The notes: generated by a model from the sequence alone, not told the origin. Shown: positions 32,656 through 44,798, counted from the stretch's first letter. The stretch is DNA of 64,000 bases from Dryomyza anilis (GCA_951804985.1 OX638130.1:121161593-121225592); one strand, 5' to 3'. Translations and numbers: made by a program.

Positions 32656-33824
32656 TTGAAATAAAATAACAAAATAATATCAATTATAGCATCAAGTTAG
32701 CTGGAAAAGAAAAATGAATTTAGACAAATCGTGTATATCATCAACATATTCAAATAATATATCATAAAAATAAAATAAAATAAAAAAGCCTTTCATTTAC
32801 TTTAGAATATCAAAAGCGTCAACGTGATTTCATCAGTTTAAATAAATTTCACAAATGATTTTGCACTCAACAAACGGCCACAAACCTAATAAATTTAAGT
32901 GCTTCGTTGGTTCAATAGATTTTAAGAGATTTGCTCTTCGAAGACTTTTGACACCTCATTGAGACTCGGGCTCTGACCCCGAACCAAACCAACAAAACCA
33001 ACCCAAGCGTTGCCTACAAATTGCCCAACCAAATTATTTCGATTTGCCACAATTTCGAGAATATCATAGGCAACACAATTTGCCTATGACAATGGCGACA
33101 GGTCCTGGTTTTGTTGGGCGTAGTGTGAACACAGCGTAGAGGTTTCAATAAAGAAATTCCTAAATTAATTTAAGGGTTTTTTTTGGGCGCACTCCAAGGT
33201 TGGTTTTGTGATGTGAGTGAGTCTGAAGATGTAGCAACTCAACGAGAGCATTTTAACCCTTTTTACAGGGGGACGAGGGATGATTTCAATGTAGATGTTG
33301 TGGTGTTTTTAGTGCATAAAAGTAATCGGATCGTGAATATGTTGAATGTAGTTTATTGTATTCAGATAAGATGCTCGCCTATTTTATACAAAGCCCTAGA
33401 TAAATATCTTTAAAATGTAATTTGAAGAAATGGAAATCAAAGTTAATACTCGGATAATACGATTTTATATAGGTATTAAATAAAATGCATATGTACGATT
33501 TTTAAAATTGAAATGTTAAAATTTTAGTTAAATGTTAAAAACTGATTTAATACTCGATTCTATTGAGATTCCGAATTCGTTAGACTTAATTAGATCCAGT
33601 AAGCGCCCTAAAATCAATGCCAAAATATATGCCAGATTATAAACCATACTCCATTCTTTAAAGATTGTAAATTCCATCTTGTGCAAGAAATCTTAATTTT
33701 TGACTGAAATAGATTATCTTCAATACTCGAAAATTCCAACTTTTGCAGTCCATTATTAGAACAAAAATATGTAATTCAAAATTTGAACAGCGCTTTGTTT
33801 TGCATAAAAATCTAAATTTGTAAC
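32656..33824. other. Intergenic DNA containing a palindrome and decayed repeats
   Basis: TATCATAGGCAA (33062-33073) and TTGCCTATGACA (33080-33091) form a 12-bp inverted repeat with one mismatch and a 6-nt loop, in GC-richer DNA (32960-33140) that ends AGTGTGAACACAGCG, a style typical of small fly DNA transposons. From 33540 a degenerate repeat with ACTCGATTCTAT and AAATTCCA words begins. It resumes beyond the DD41D element. Confidence 0.5.
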
Positions 33825-33826
33825 TA

Positions 33827-33850
33827 AAGGGTTTTTCAATAAGAGCGCTA
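33827..33850 (-). repeat. TIR of the DD41D element (3' side of the transposase)
   Basis: AAGGGTTTTTCAATAAGAGC followed by GCTA. It pairs with 35053-35076. Confidence 0.85.
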
Positions 33851-33915
33851 TAAAACAAAAACGGTTTCAGATATCAATGAAATTCTTTATTCCTGTAAAA
33901 GTACGTTCGATGCCA

Positions 33916-34964
33916 TTATGTATGGAACTCGATTTCTTTTGCATGGCCACCACGGGCACGCTTGCAGAAGTCCAGACGCTGAACCCAATTTTCGACGGTT
34001 TTCAAGCATAAATCGGCTGATATTGCTGCAATTTTACGTTCGATATTCGTACGAAGTTCATCAATCGTTGGCATAGACCATAGACTTGACATAGCCCGAC
34101 AGGAAATAGTCTAATCGCACGACCGAGGCGGCCAATCGACTGGACCATTTCGTGAGATAACAATTTCTCCAAACTTGGTTTCCAATAAATTGATTGTGGC
34201 ATTCGCTGTGTGGCTTGTGGCGCCATCCTGTTGGAACCACATGTCCTCCAAGTCCATATCATCCAATTGGGGCGAAAAATATTCGGTTATCATTGAACGG
34301 TAGCGATTCCCATTCACAGTAACGTGCCGGTCTTGATCATCACGGAAGAAGTACGGTCCATAAACCGCACCAAACCGTAATTTTTTCGGGATGCAATGAT
34401 GACTCATGGAGTACGTGTGGATTGCTGTCTGACCAATAACGCATATTTTGTTTATTGACGAAGCCATTCAGCCAGAAATGAGCCTCATCGCTAAAGATGA
34501 TTTTTCGATGAAAATCCGAATCATTTTCAAGTTGTTGCTCAGCCCAATTCACGAACATACGAAGCTTCTGGTGGTCAAGCGGCTTCAGTGCTTGCGTCAG
34601 TTTTATTTTGTAAGGATGTAGGCCAAGATCTTTTCGCAAAATTCGCCACAAGGACGTCACAATGATGCCCAACGCTTGAGAACGACGTGTGAGAGACACA
34701 TTTGGGCTTTCTTCAACTGAAGCCTCAGCGGTAGCAATATCCTCGACACTACGGGCACTTCTTTGTCTCGCTGGCACGGGAACATTTTGTACTGTGCCTG
34801 TGGATTCAAATTTTTCCACTAGACGCTCAAATTGTTGATCTGCTAGGACGATTATGACGACCATAGATTGGACGTAGCGCTCTTAATGTTGAGGCCACTG
34901 ACTCCGAATTTCGGTAGTAAATTTTAATAATTTCGACTCGTTGTTGGCTCGTATATCTTTCCAT
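33916..34964 (-). pseudogene. DD41D-type transposase pseudogene
   Basis: The start is probably at 34962-34964 (MERYTSQQRVEIIKIYY, the N-terminal helix-turn-helix found in many insect transposase-derived proteins, with YGRHNRPSRSTI), and the natural end is the TAA at 33916-33918 after AKEIEFHT. Order: HTH; LTRRSQALGIIVTSLWRILR second HTH; catalytic core with FSDEAHFWLNGFVNKQN (first D), MWFQQDGATSHTANATINLL (second D), then DYFLSGYVKS (third D). Breaks: frameshift near 34825 (STI to QQFERLVEKF), frameshift near 34370 (TVWCGL to AVYGPYFFRDD), and a ~10-bp deletion near 34110 that removes the residues just before the third catalytic D and gives an immediate TAG. The expected length of ~350 residues matches the span. 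Dead copy. Confidence 0.88.
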
Positions 34965-35052
34965 CATGAAATGGCTAACCTTAGTGAAGAGAAATGTCAA
35001 AAGAGCAGCAAGAAATATGGCGTTGTTTGCTGTCACTGTCGCTCTACTTTTG

Positions 35053-35076
35053 TAGCGTCCCTTTTAAAAAACCCTG
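35053..35076 (+). repeat. TIR of the DD41D element (5' side of the transposase)
   Basis: Reverse complement reads CAGGGTTTTTTAAAAGGGAC followed by GCTA. Confidence 0.85.
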
Positions 35077-35078
35077 TA

Positions 35079-35660
35079 CCTCAGATTATGTTACACGCTC
35101 CATTCTATCGAGATTCGAAATTTCATCTGTTGCATGAAATATGAATTGTTGACTGGAACATGTTATGATCCATACATCATTCTACAAAGATTCCAAATTA
35201 CAACTTGCGCATTCATCAGAGATCCTAATTAGAACAAAAATAGTTAAAAATTCAAAAAAAATATATATAAATTTTGAACTATTTTTGTTCTAAAAAATGA
35301 CTACAAAATTTAAAATTTTCAGTGCTGACAGAATCGAATATCGAACATAATCCGATTTAACCGTTGCAAAAGTTTTAATATTTGTCTACGATAGATTATG
35401 CTCCATATTTTCATGCAATAAAGAATATAAATTCCAATCTTCGCAGTTATCAGTTTAGCTAATTAAAACATAAATGGTGAATTATAGGAACAACGTCCTC
35501 TGTTGAAAAAAAATCTAAATTTTTGATACTCGATTCTATCGAGAATCCAAATTCCAACTATCGTTGACATCGTTAGGTCGCATACGAGCGAAAATAGTTG
35601 AATATTGGATCCTCTGTAGGCAAAGAAATTAAAAGTCAATTTTAACGATCTTATTTTTCG
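35079..35660. repeat. Decayed repeat flanking the DD41D insertion
   Basis: Words such as CGATTCTATCGAGA, CCAAATTCCAACT, AGAACAAAAATAGTT and AAAAATCTAAATTTTTGA recur on this side (35100, 35175, 35270, 35520) and on the left side of the element (33545-33830). The transposon therefore inserted into an older, heavily diverged tandem repeat. Confidence 0.55.
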
Positions 35661-36690
35661 ACTAAAAACTTCTAACTTTCTCCAGCACTAAGAGGGCACT
35701 TAATAATGTTGGAACAATCTTTCCGTCGCATCTCCAACCCACAAAGAATCTCTACAATTAGCGGCCACCTTTTCCATCTTTGCCCTGAACTACTACACCA
35801 AGCAATACTGTAAAATGTGTCTCAATGTTTTTTTTTTTCTTTTGATAGATATTGGCACTGTGGAAGGCTTAATGTAGGTTACGAAAAATCGTGTTGTTGC
35901 CTTTAAAGTGTCTTCTGCCGTTAAGCAAATGAAATACGTAGGTGTTGCAGATTCCGCACGGTGTACAAAAAATCAGTTGTTTTGAACAAAATGATATAAC
36001 TTCTATGTATATTGCATGAATTCATTAATTTTTGTTTTAACAAATCAAGAAAATATCAAGGCACATTTATAAACATATTAAAAAACTTAATCAGCGGTTC
36101 TGAAGAAATGCATAGCAATATTTTAATTAAAAGTGTTTAAAATATTTTGAATTAAAACAAATCATAAAATATTTTGGAGAACATTCGAAAATTTATAAAG
36201 TTATTTAGTCATTGTCTGATTATATGGCGATACTTAATTTTTTTACCATACTCACTTTTTTTTTCTATTATTTGACTATTTTGAGACAAAAGTCTGCTAA
36301 ATATTTCATTTTGTAAACAATAAAAAATTGAAAATTTCCAACTTTAGACGAACTACTTATAGAGTAAATTTTAAAATGTATGAACGAAATTCAGTAATTT
36401 TTCATTAATTGTATTTTAAATTTTTCATTATATTCAAGATCCGACAAATTAGTTTTTGCATTATTTTAGATAATCATGAATCATTGCTAAATATTGCTAA
36501 ACCCACTTCAGAATGAACTTCTTCGACTTTTTACTAACATTAGCGACAGCATCATAAAACAATGTTGGAGAACTCGAGTTCTCATACCTCTTTTCGTTTA
36601 CATAATGCATACCTTTCTCAAAGATAATTGAAGGGTTTGGTGCAAAAAAAGTTTAAGTCCACATTTTTTCGAAATTGATTTTTTGATGAA
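35661..36690. other. AT-rich intergenic DNA, nothing recognised
   Basis: No coding frame, RNA gene or clear repeat. Confidence 0.5.
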
Positions 36691-36693
36691 TTA

Positions 36694-36816
<123 letters not shown>

Positions 36817-37345
36817 GGGGTGAAAGATAGAGTAGTGTCGGTGAATATTTGTTTTGAACTTGCCAATATCTAAAATGTCGTAAAAACGGACGCAGGGAGA
36901 TTGTTCCACAAACGTATCTCTCTATAATGCGTGGTTCTGTTGGGAGCCGAGTGGACTACGAAGCGGTGGGCTTGCTGTGATGCCCGAGTAGAACGAGAGA
37001 ACACACGATCTGGTGGAATCCCTCGAACACTTACCGTTGTAATACCTATAGAACAGGCTTACACACCCAACGGTCCTTCGGTGCTCAAGAGAACCAATAG
37101 ACGATGAAATATTTTCATCCCCTATTGAATATATCGCACGTTGTTGTATTCCGTCCAGGAACTCCAAGGAGGATTTTGAAGCCCCTGCCCAAATGTGCGA
37201 ATTGAATTCCATTTTAGGCCGAATATAAGTAGTGTAGACAGTGCGTAAGTCAGCAGGAGTGAAGTATGTTTTACACCGTTTTAAAAAACCGAGGCACTTG
37301 GCCGCTTCTTTCGACACGAATTAAAACTAATGAGATCACTATCCG
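36817..37345 (-). mobile_element. Jockey-superfamily LINE, 5'-truncated 3' fragment
   Basis: Read on the minus strand, this is the C-terminal part of the reverse-transcriptase ORF of a Jockey-like non-LTR retrotransposon, followed by the (TA)n tail. The 5' part of the element is absent and the fragment meets an RTE fragment in the opposite orientation at about 37350. 5' truncation is typical of target-primed reverse transcription. Confidence 0.85.
36822..37345 (-). pseudogene. Jockey-like ORF2 (reverse transcriptase) C-terminal fragment
   Basis: Legible peptides in order are SKEAAKCLGFLKRCKTYFTP, YTTYIRPKMEFNSHIWAGAS, LEFLDGIQQRAI and SLEHRRTVGCVSLFYRYYNG, then, after an in-frame TAG at 36922-36924, [15 protein letters not shown] and [17 protein letters not shown]. 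This order and the HRHYS ending are characteristic of the post-RT region of Jockey-type ORF2 proteins in flies. The catalytic RT motifs and the endonuclease are upstream and missing. The start of the fragment (about 37318-37345) is slightly scrambled by indels. Non-functional. Confidence 0.85.
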
Positions 37346-37354
37346 GACCCTTTA

Positions 37355-38395
37355 TACCCTTTATAGGCAAGGTGCCTCTATCCAGCTGGCAGATGTCCTC
37401 GAAAAAAATATAAGGCTGACATCACCGCTATCCAGCAGATGCGATGGACGGGACAGGGCTGTTCGAAACAAGCGTCCTGTGATATCTACTACAGCTGCCA
37501 TGCGGAGGACACGAATTTGGATGTGGATTTGTAATCGGCAAGAGACTCCGCCACCTTGTCTCTAGGTTCACGCCCGTGGACGAAAGGCTGGCAACAATCC
37601 GCATCAAGGCTAAATATTTCCATATCGCTCCGACAAACGAGAAAGATGACGAGACAAAAGAGCGCTTCAACGAGCGCCTAGACAACGCATACGAGCGCTG
37701 CCCTCGCCTCGATATCAAAATCGTGCTAGGCGATTTTAACGCCAAGGTGGGCAGAGAAGCCATCTATTGTCCCAAAATCGGAAAATTTAGCCTCCATGCC
37801 AACACTTCCGATAACGGAAAGAGGCTAATCGACTTCGCCGCAGCACGAAACATGGTAGTTAGTACCACTAGATTCGAACATTTCGATATTCACAAGGCCA
37901 CATGATTGTCGCCCGATTAGAAAACTCGAAACCAAATTGATCACGTTGTGATTGACGGAAGGCACGCTTCCAGCGTGATGGACGTACGCACTATCCGTGG
38001 TGCCAATATGGACTCGGATCATTACCTTGTAGCAGCCAAGGTCCGCACACGCTTAGGCGCTGCGAAGAACGTACGGAACCAAACGCAGAGAAAGCTAGAC
38101 GTCGGAAAACTGCAATCACAACAGACAACGCAAGCCTTTTCCACTCGACTCTCACACCTGTTTAGACAAAGCACTCCTCCTCTCGATGATATAAGCGCGC
38201 AGTGGAATCATATCTCCTGCTCTATGCGTACGGCTGCCGAAGAGGTGCTTGGATTCCAACGCCCCCTGAGGAATCAGAGTGTCGCGCGGCCACTGCAGAG
38301 AAAGACGCTGCGTACAAATCCACTCTGCAGTCAGTAGCTACGCGAGCTGCGAAGGAGCGATAAAAAGAGAAGAGGAGGGAAGAGAGTAGAATTAC
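37355..38395 (+). mobile_element. RTE-clade LINE fragment (endonuclease region)
   Basis: The plus-strand fragment covers most of the apurinic-endonuclease-like domain and the start of the following linker of an RTE-clade non-LTR retrotransposon. Such fragments are often mis-annotated as 'craniofacial development protein 2-like' in insect genomes. The RT domain is missing, so the copy is truncated at both ends. Confidence 0.87.
37370..38370 (+). pseudogene. RTE endonuclease (EEP-family) pseudogene
   Basis: Peptides in order are KYKADITAIQQMRWTGQGC, SCDIYYSCHAEDT, FGCGFVIGKRLRHLVSRFTP, VDERLATIRIKAKYFHI, DIKIVLGDFNAKVGRE (the GDFN motif of endonuclease/exonuclease/phosphatase folds), NGKRLIDFAAARNMVVSTTR, QIDHVVIDGRH, MDSDHYLVAAKVRTRL (the SDH motif) and AYKSTLQSVATRAAKER. 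Damage: frameshifts near 37408 and 37515, an apparent loss of about six codons before the APT segment near 37625, TGA at 37903-37905 and TAG shortly after, a deletion near 38275, and TAA near 38363. It nicks target DNA in active elements. This copy cannot make protein. Confidence 0.87.
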
Positions 38396-38449
38396 TTCAG
38401 GTAGAATTCTTCCCCATATAATTTTTCAACCGTAGAGTTTTCCAAGTAG

Positions 38450-38605
38450 AAGTTTTAGTGAGATGAGTTTTAGTACGGTAGTTTTAGTGTGTTGACTTTT
38501 GATATGGTGAGTTTCGGTGTGGTGAGTTTTGGTGTGGTGAATTTTGGTGTGGTGAGTTTCGGTGTGGTGAGTTACGGTGTGGTGAAATTCGATGTGATGA
38601 ATTTA
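38450..38605 (+). repeat. 15-bp minisatellite (GGTGTGGTGAGTTTY)n
   Basis: Five clean tandem 15-mers (about 38515-38590) with degraded units on both sides (TTGATATGGTGAGTT, TTCGATGTGATGAAT). G-rich and T-rich on the plus strand, unlike other arrays here. Confidence 0.85.
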
Positions 38606-41600
38606 ACGAATTTGGAGTGGTTAGTGTGAAATACTATAATAACTCTCACTATAAAAACGTTTGACATACACCATCTTAAAAATGCGCCTTCTATGGAGGA
38701 TGACACGTCTAGTGGTCCGATCCCGTTCACATTCGGCGAGACCGTTTAGAATGGATAAATATAACGCTGACCAAAATTTCATTAAAATTGCTATCCCAAT
38801 TGCTTATATAATGTGTTTTTAATTTTTGGGTTATATGGCAGGTGCAACGTCCAATCCATCAATCTCACCAAGATATAGCCTATACTCTGCACAGATCCAA
38901 CATACATATTGTGTAAAAATGTTATTCAATTCGGTTCAGCCGTTTTTTTGTCTATTCGGAACATGGGGTTGGTTTTTTTTTTTAGTTTTGACTGTTCCAG
39001 AAAATCGAAAATTTTGACAATGTTCTAAATCTAGATTTATTAATATTTCAACATCTTTCCTTTGTAGTCAACAATATGTAAAATTTTAAAATTGTGGTTT
39101 TTGAAATGGAATTTTACAAAATATGATAATAATTATTAAATTATTTTTAAAAACTAGACTTAAAAAACTATGATCTAATATATTTTTTTTATATGTGGGG
39201 TACATTTTTTATCTTATCTTTGAAGAATCATTAAATTTGTTGTAAAATTATTATAGATTTTTCACAGTGTGTCCTTTATTTCCTGAATATAAATTTTATA
39301 ATAAAAACATAAATTTTCTAAAAAAAAGTCATAATTTTTTCCACCGTACGCGGCCGCCCTCAAACGTGTCAAACCTATGGTGCTAAATGCGGTTTTTATA
39401 CATCGACGTATAGCGGAAACTTGCGCCAGGTGGTAACCCTTTAATACCAGGTTACTTTATCGAATGAAATTTTCGCTTTTCATCTTGAGTCAATGAGACA
39501 ACGTCGATGATACCAACGACACAGACGACGACGATGACAACCTCGACGGCGTCATCAAAGCATAACTTTGACAATTTTAATGAAATGACATCAACTACAG
39601 GGTGTTTATGATGGCAACGTCTTCACATGTGCAGCAGCGACGTAATTTGCGCTGCTGCTGCTGCGACAACATTTTAAGTGCTTTTTTGTGGGCGGTGCGC
39701 CACCAGGCAGGAGTATCAAAAGCACTCGAAAGAGTTGCTCCAATCATTTTTCAAATGCGAAGCAGCAGGAGTAGGCTGTTAAAATGTGTCGATGTCACTG
39801 AGTTTTGTCAGCGATTATGAGAGTTGCCTGCCACATGTAGTTGTTGTAATTGTTAACAAAATATCGTGTTTGGTTTTTTGTTGCCTCTTATATCCTTATT
39901 GTTGAGATAAACAATTTTGACAAAAGTTGTCTTTAAATTTTATGGCAAGTCATTAATTTGTAAATTTATTTATATCGATAGTTTTTTGGGTGCTACAAAA
40001 TTTTAGCTGAATTGGTAGGATACACTTAATTTGTGGCTTATCACATTTTGTAGCATTCTCTATCAACGTAAGGGACCGTTTTAATGAGGGTTGCAAGGGT
40101 TACAAGGGTTACAAGGTTCAATTTAGAGCCTGTTTGGGAATTAACGAGTATAAAATAATGTCACAGAGCTGTAGTTAAAACTGGAAATGAGTTTAATCTT
40201 TGGAACATTTTTCAGAGTTGATTGGGGAGTACATAAAATAAATATAAAATATGGAACATTTATGAAATACACTTTATGACTAAAATGTTGAAATAAAAAT
40301 TATAATTTTTGATAGAATTCTTTGGTTTGATATGTTTTTAATGTTTTTTTTAGGGTATAAAAGAAAAATTTGTTACATTAGTAGAGTTAGAATTTTTTAC
40401 ATTTTAATGATAATACAACGCAAGACGATATTTTCTATAAGCAGTCTTTATATCATTTTTATATAATTTAATAATACTAATTCTAACTGCATTCCCAGTT
40501 TTTTTCTACTGCGCACCGTTCTTCAAACAAATAATTTCGAAATTTCAGGATATATTTCAGCACTTTTTAGAAACAAAAAATTATAGCATATTAAAAAAGT
40601 AGATTTTCAATTTATTTTAATTTTAGTTTTAATCCTAATTATTAAGTTAAATTTTAATATATTTTTGAGTTTCAAGATATTTTAAAACTTTATATTTTGG
40701 ACTATTTTTGAATTCTTCGAATGTATAATTTTCTCTTTGAAGATAAGTATATTTTAAGCATGATTTAGATAAAATGATCATTTAAACTAGAAAGATGCAC
40801 AAATGCATTTGAAACCCACTTCACGAGATTCATTTTATTTCAAAACAGTTACTGTCGCCTACTGTATGCATGAAAATCCAATGGATATGTTGCTCACAAC
40901 AAGCACTGTCAAAACAAAACAACACTGCAGTGAAGAGGTCTATAAGGGTGTGTAATAAAAATTCATATATTGCATATAAATTTTGTTTAATATTCTTACT
41001 CTAACGAATTTTCATGAATATTGAAATTTAGAAAACTAAACAAAAGGTAAGAAAACTAAACAAAAGGTCATATAATAGTTTATATTATGCTTCTTATTTA
41101 TCGAACAAAATTTTGTTCATTATTTAATTTTTTTCAATTTTTTTATGGTATATTGCTTATCGACCAATGCGTTGTTTTTGTTGTACACATTGTTTTTAAC
41201 AATTATTTTTTTTTTAATAAATAATGTTTGTTGTATTTTTATAAACATATAAATACCGACAATAACATTACTGCTGTCTTACACCGAACGGCAGATTTGT
41301 TGTTACTTTCAAAGTTCGTTTTCTCACTTGTTATTCATTGCGCTTACTCGCTGCACTCACTGTATTCGTTGCATGTTCAGCGACAAAAGTGTCATTTGAT
41401 TTTGTTTGTCAAAGCATTTATTGTTTTGAATGTCGTGATGTTTTGACAGTACTTGACACCAATGCAACACATACTGCAGTAAAGTGAAGTCGGCCGAGAG
41501 ACTTCACCATAATACTGTCGACTGTCATTGCAAAATGCATTCCAAACTGTAGAGTGCAGTAGTGCATATTTTGCAGAGGGAACATCAAATATATTTGTGC

Positions 41601-42875
41601 AGATGTCTAAAATAAACCAAGCCATAAAAGTGATTTTAATGAACTGAGGGAGAATTTTCTACAGATTGAATAAGAACCGTATCGATTTTGGGAACCGGAA
41701 TCGGTACTAGAATCGGAAATAGAATTGGAACTAGAATCGGAACCGTTTTTAGGAAATGTGTGCAACCGGAATTTATATATATTTCTTTTTGGTTGAAACC
41801 GAAACCGCCATTTTTAAGGTTTAAGTCCTTGGATAAGACTACTTATTAAGATTTTGTATGTCATTTCTAGATGACTACAGGTTTGCAGATATACTGCATA
41901 CTCCTAATTTACTTTTTGTAACACGTAAAGTATTTTAGAAAAATGTCAAAGTAATTTTAAATAACATTTCCTTAAATACATGAGGGACAAACAAATTATA
42001 TTGATTAAAAGGAGCACCACAAAACAAAATTTAAATCAAAAATCGTATGCGTGAATTTGTATTTAATCTGAAGACTTGAAGAGTGATTTGCAAAAACAAA
42101 GTAAGAGGAATCATAGAATTATGGATCTAGTTTCATATATAATAAATAATTTTATTGAATTACAAAAACTTAATATGTTATGCAAAAAATAATAGGCACA
42201 TCTAAAATCAATCGGTCTGATTAATCCGAAATTTTTGTATTTATTTATTTTATTTATTTCAAAATATTAGCTGAAGTATTCTCAGAGGAATATAAAAGAA
42301 ATTGAATCTTTTACACCAAACTGTAAAATGTTTAAATCCAAAATAAACACGATATATATTTGTATTACGTAATAACTCAAAACTTAAGGCAATCTGAAAA
42401 AACTCAGTATGAGGTTGTGATTAGAATCTTGAAATCCATTGGAAAATCATACTAAAATCGTGGATAATTAAAAAAGCTCTCCATTTGTTGTCAAGTGTAA
42501 TTTAAGGCACATTTTAGAATAAAAAAAATGTACAGAAGTTTACAATAACTGTTCTTCAAAATATTATAAATGAAATTTTTCTTTCAATTGTCATATCTAA
42601 TTTTAATATAATAAATATCTCTCATATTCCGAAAAGGTTTCCAAATATTTGGCGCTAAAAAAAAAATAATTTTAACGACTTTTTTAAAATACTTAGCAAA
42701 ATTTGTTTAAATTAAATATGCTTTAAGCCTGACAACATTTAAAGCAAAATTTATATTATTTATTAAATTTTGTATAATTTCATATTTTGAATTTTAAATG
42801 AAAACTACCCCAAATAATAGCTAATATCCTAATAATAACAATACCAAACTTGAGATTTCCTATTATCATTTCTTA
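38606..42875. other. Intergenic DNA, no gene recognised
   Basis: Contains small repeats only: (GGGTTACAA)3 near 40087-40116, a duplicated GAAAACTAAACAAAAGGTA near 41030-41068, and a degenerate GGAATCGGAACTAGAATC tract near 41670-41750. The stretch 39330-39830 is GC-richer, with a GCGGCCGC octamer near 39350 and CAGCAG/CTGCTG tracts. A degenerate TTATAGCAYWTTAMAAAA word at about 40580 recurs at 43326 and 43829, hinting at another decayed long repeat. Open frames have no domains. Confidence 0.5.
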
Positions 42876-42877
42876 TA

Positions 42878-43195
42878 CACAGAAAAAATAATCATCGTTA
42901 ATATAGCAACCGATATTAAATGCATTCATTAAATCAATCCAGAAATGAAATTAACTAATTTAATGAAAACATTTATTCTTCGTTAATTCAGCAATTACGT
43001 TTGCTAATATGAACATTTGTACGTCAATGCAATAAATAACTTAGTCGACGCAGTTTTAGCAAATATAATTGCTGAAACTGCTACTAATTAATAATATCAA
43101 ATTTTTTCATTAAATTAGTGAATTTTATTGCTAGATTGCTTAATGAATGCAATCGATGTTGAATGCTACATTTACGTCGATTATTTTGTTCTGTG
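42878..43195. mobile_element. MITE copy 1 (~318 bp, TA-flanked)
   Basis: The left end CACAGAAAAAATAATCATCG and the right end (reverse complement CACAGAACAAAATAATCGAC) are inverted repeats extending imperfectly for about 55 bp to a shared TGCATTCATTAA. Both sides are flanked by TA. The interior carries TTAGCAAATATAATTGCTGA and CAGCAATTACGTTTGC blocks also found in copy 2 at 45444. No coding capacity. The TA target suggests mobilisation by a Tc1/mariner-type transposase, which is inference. Confidence 0.8.
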
Positions 43196-43197
43196 TA

Positions 43198-44797
43198 TCA
43201 TTTCTAAATAATTCGAGGGTTTTGGTTCTTACTGCATAATCAATATTTTTTATCACATAATATTTTTCAGAAGAATTTGTCACTGAAATTTTAAGTAATT
43301 TTTAAACACTTTTTAGAATATATGAATTATAGCACTTAACAAAAATATTATATCAAAAATCTGTATACGCAAAAAAATTCTTGATTTGTCAGTCAAATTT
43401 TAATATAAAATTGAATGTCTATATTATAATTAGGTTTTATATATTTTTGAACTTAATTTTGAAAAATTATAATTTATTTGTAGAATTTTCGTTCTAAATT
43501 TTTTGAATTATTTGTATAATACATTTTAAAAAATTTGTTTAAATTTAGAATCGTTTTATTTATTGATATTTTTTATACTTTATATTTGCTTTTAAAAATG
43601 TTCTTCCAACTAAACCAATTTTCTGTACAACATAGCAAATTATTTAATCTTAAAGATAATACCACTCAACTCAATTTTTACTATGGGTACCCCTCATATC
43701 ATTTATATATAATTTCAGAATGCTGATTCTAACTGCTTACTCAGATTTTTTCTAACTCTACACGTTTTGCAGTTAAATTTTCAATTATATATTAAAATTT
43801 GTTTGCCACATTTTATGTTAAAAATATTATAGCACTTTACAAAAGTAGGTTTTACAAAAAAACTTAAATGCAAATTTTCTGCTAATTGTAAAGCCTAATT
43901 TTAATATATTATAATCTGTTTTTGAAATATTTAAATCTAAACTATTTATTTAGACCATTTCAGAGTAATTTGAATTCATTAATTTACTGGTTTTATTTAT
44001 TAAAGTATTATTAAATTATTATTAATTAGAGTAATAAAATATTATTTATTTGTTTTTTATATTTTTAATTTTTTTTTGTTTAAAAATACCGCTAAAAAAT
44101 TCTCACACAAACGCTTCAGCTCATAAAGAAACAGCCATTTATTGCCGTGTGCGACATAAGCGGATTTTTATTTTGTGACTCACATGCTCCGCTCGAATTA
44201 AAAACATAAGTGCGACGCACACGGCGAAAAGTGAAAACAGACCAAAAGTGGCACTACGTCCACGAAAGTACTGCTTGTCTTTGGGCGGCATCGTTGTCGT
44301 CCTCGTTGGTTTTAAATTATGTTTCACCTGAGAAACACATTTATTATGCTTGTATGTTCAGTTCTTTATTTGCAGCTTTTGTTTTTAATATTTTTGAGTT
44401 GCGTTTTTTTGGAAGGCAGCTGCCTGGAAATGCGGTGGTGATTCTTGTACAGGGTCCTGGCGCGTCGGGCGCATATTGCGCGAAGGAGTTGTTCAATTAT
44501 TCTTAATGGGCTGCAAAGTGAAATTTTATGAAGTGAGCAATTTCATTTAATATTTGCGCACATCGCAAATGAAAGGTAATAAAAGTGACTGCAATGATAT
44601 ATATGGCAAAATGGCATCAAGAATTATTGGTCCACATTTTTTTTTTTTGTTCAGCTGGTTTTATTTTTTCGCTTAATGTTTTTGGTGTCTTGTCAGCTGA
44701 CACGAATTTTTATTGCTGCGTCAAGCAACAGGTTTATTAATATTTTTTTAATTTGAGATTTGCAAGGTTTTTTCTTTTTTTTTTTTTAATTTGAGAA
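43198..44797. other. Intergenic DNA, no gene recognised
   Basis: The TTATAGCACTTTACAAAA-type word recurs ~503 bp apart (43326, 43829), suggesting a decayed long-period repeat. 44100-44520 is GC-richer, with no domain in any frame. Confidence 0.5.
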
Positions 44798-44798
44798 T

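Larger units (their letters stand above)
33827..35076 (-). mobile_element. Tc1/mariner-superfamily transposon, DD41D-type, inactive
   Basis: A 1,250-bp full-length element flanked by TA (33825-33826 and 35077-35078). Terminal inverted repeats of ~24 bp (AAGGGTTTTTCAATAAGAGC at left; CAGGGTTTTTTAAAAGGGAC read inward from the right; about 18 of 24 match, including the GCGCTA/ACGCTA inner end) enclose one transposase pseudogene on the minus strand. Counting from the catalytic D of FQQDGATSHT to the acid expected in the conserved LTPLDYFLW region gives about 41 residues once a small deletion is allowed for. That fits the DD41D group, which includes the rosa element of the fruit fly Ceratitis rosa. 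Group placement is mixed evidence and inference. Confidence 0.88.

Noticed and set aside
30861..32669. 602-residue open frame of repeating LLFYYFII
   Set aside because: Produced by an 8-bp satellite that has no stop in any plus frame; no start context, no domain, no unique sequence.
44139..44506. Antiparallel small frames in a GC-richer patch
   Set aside because: No domain, no splice signals that I can defend.
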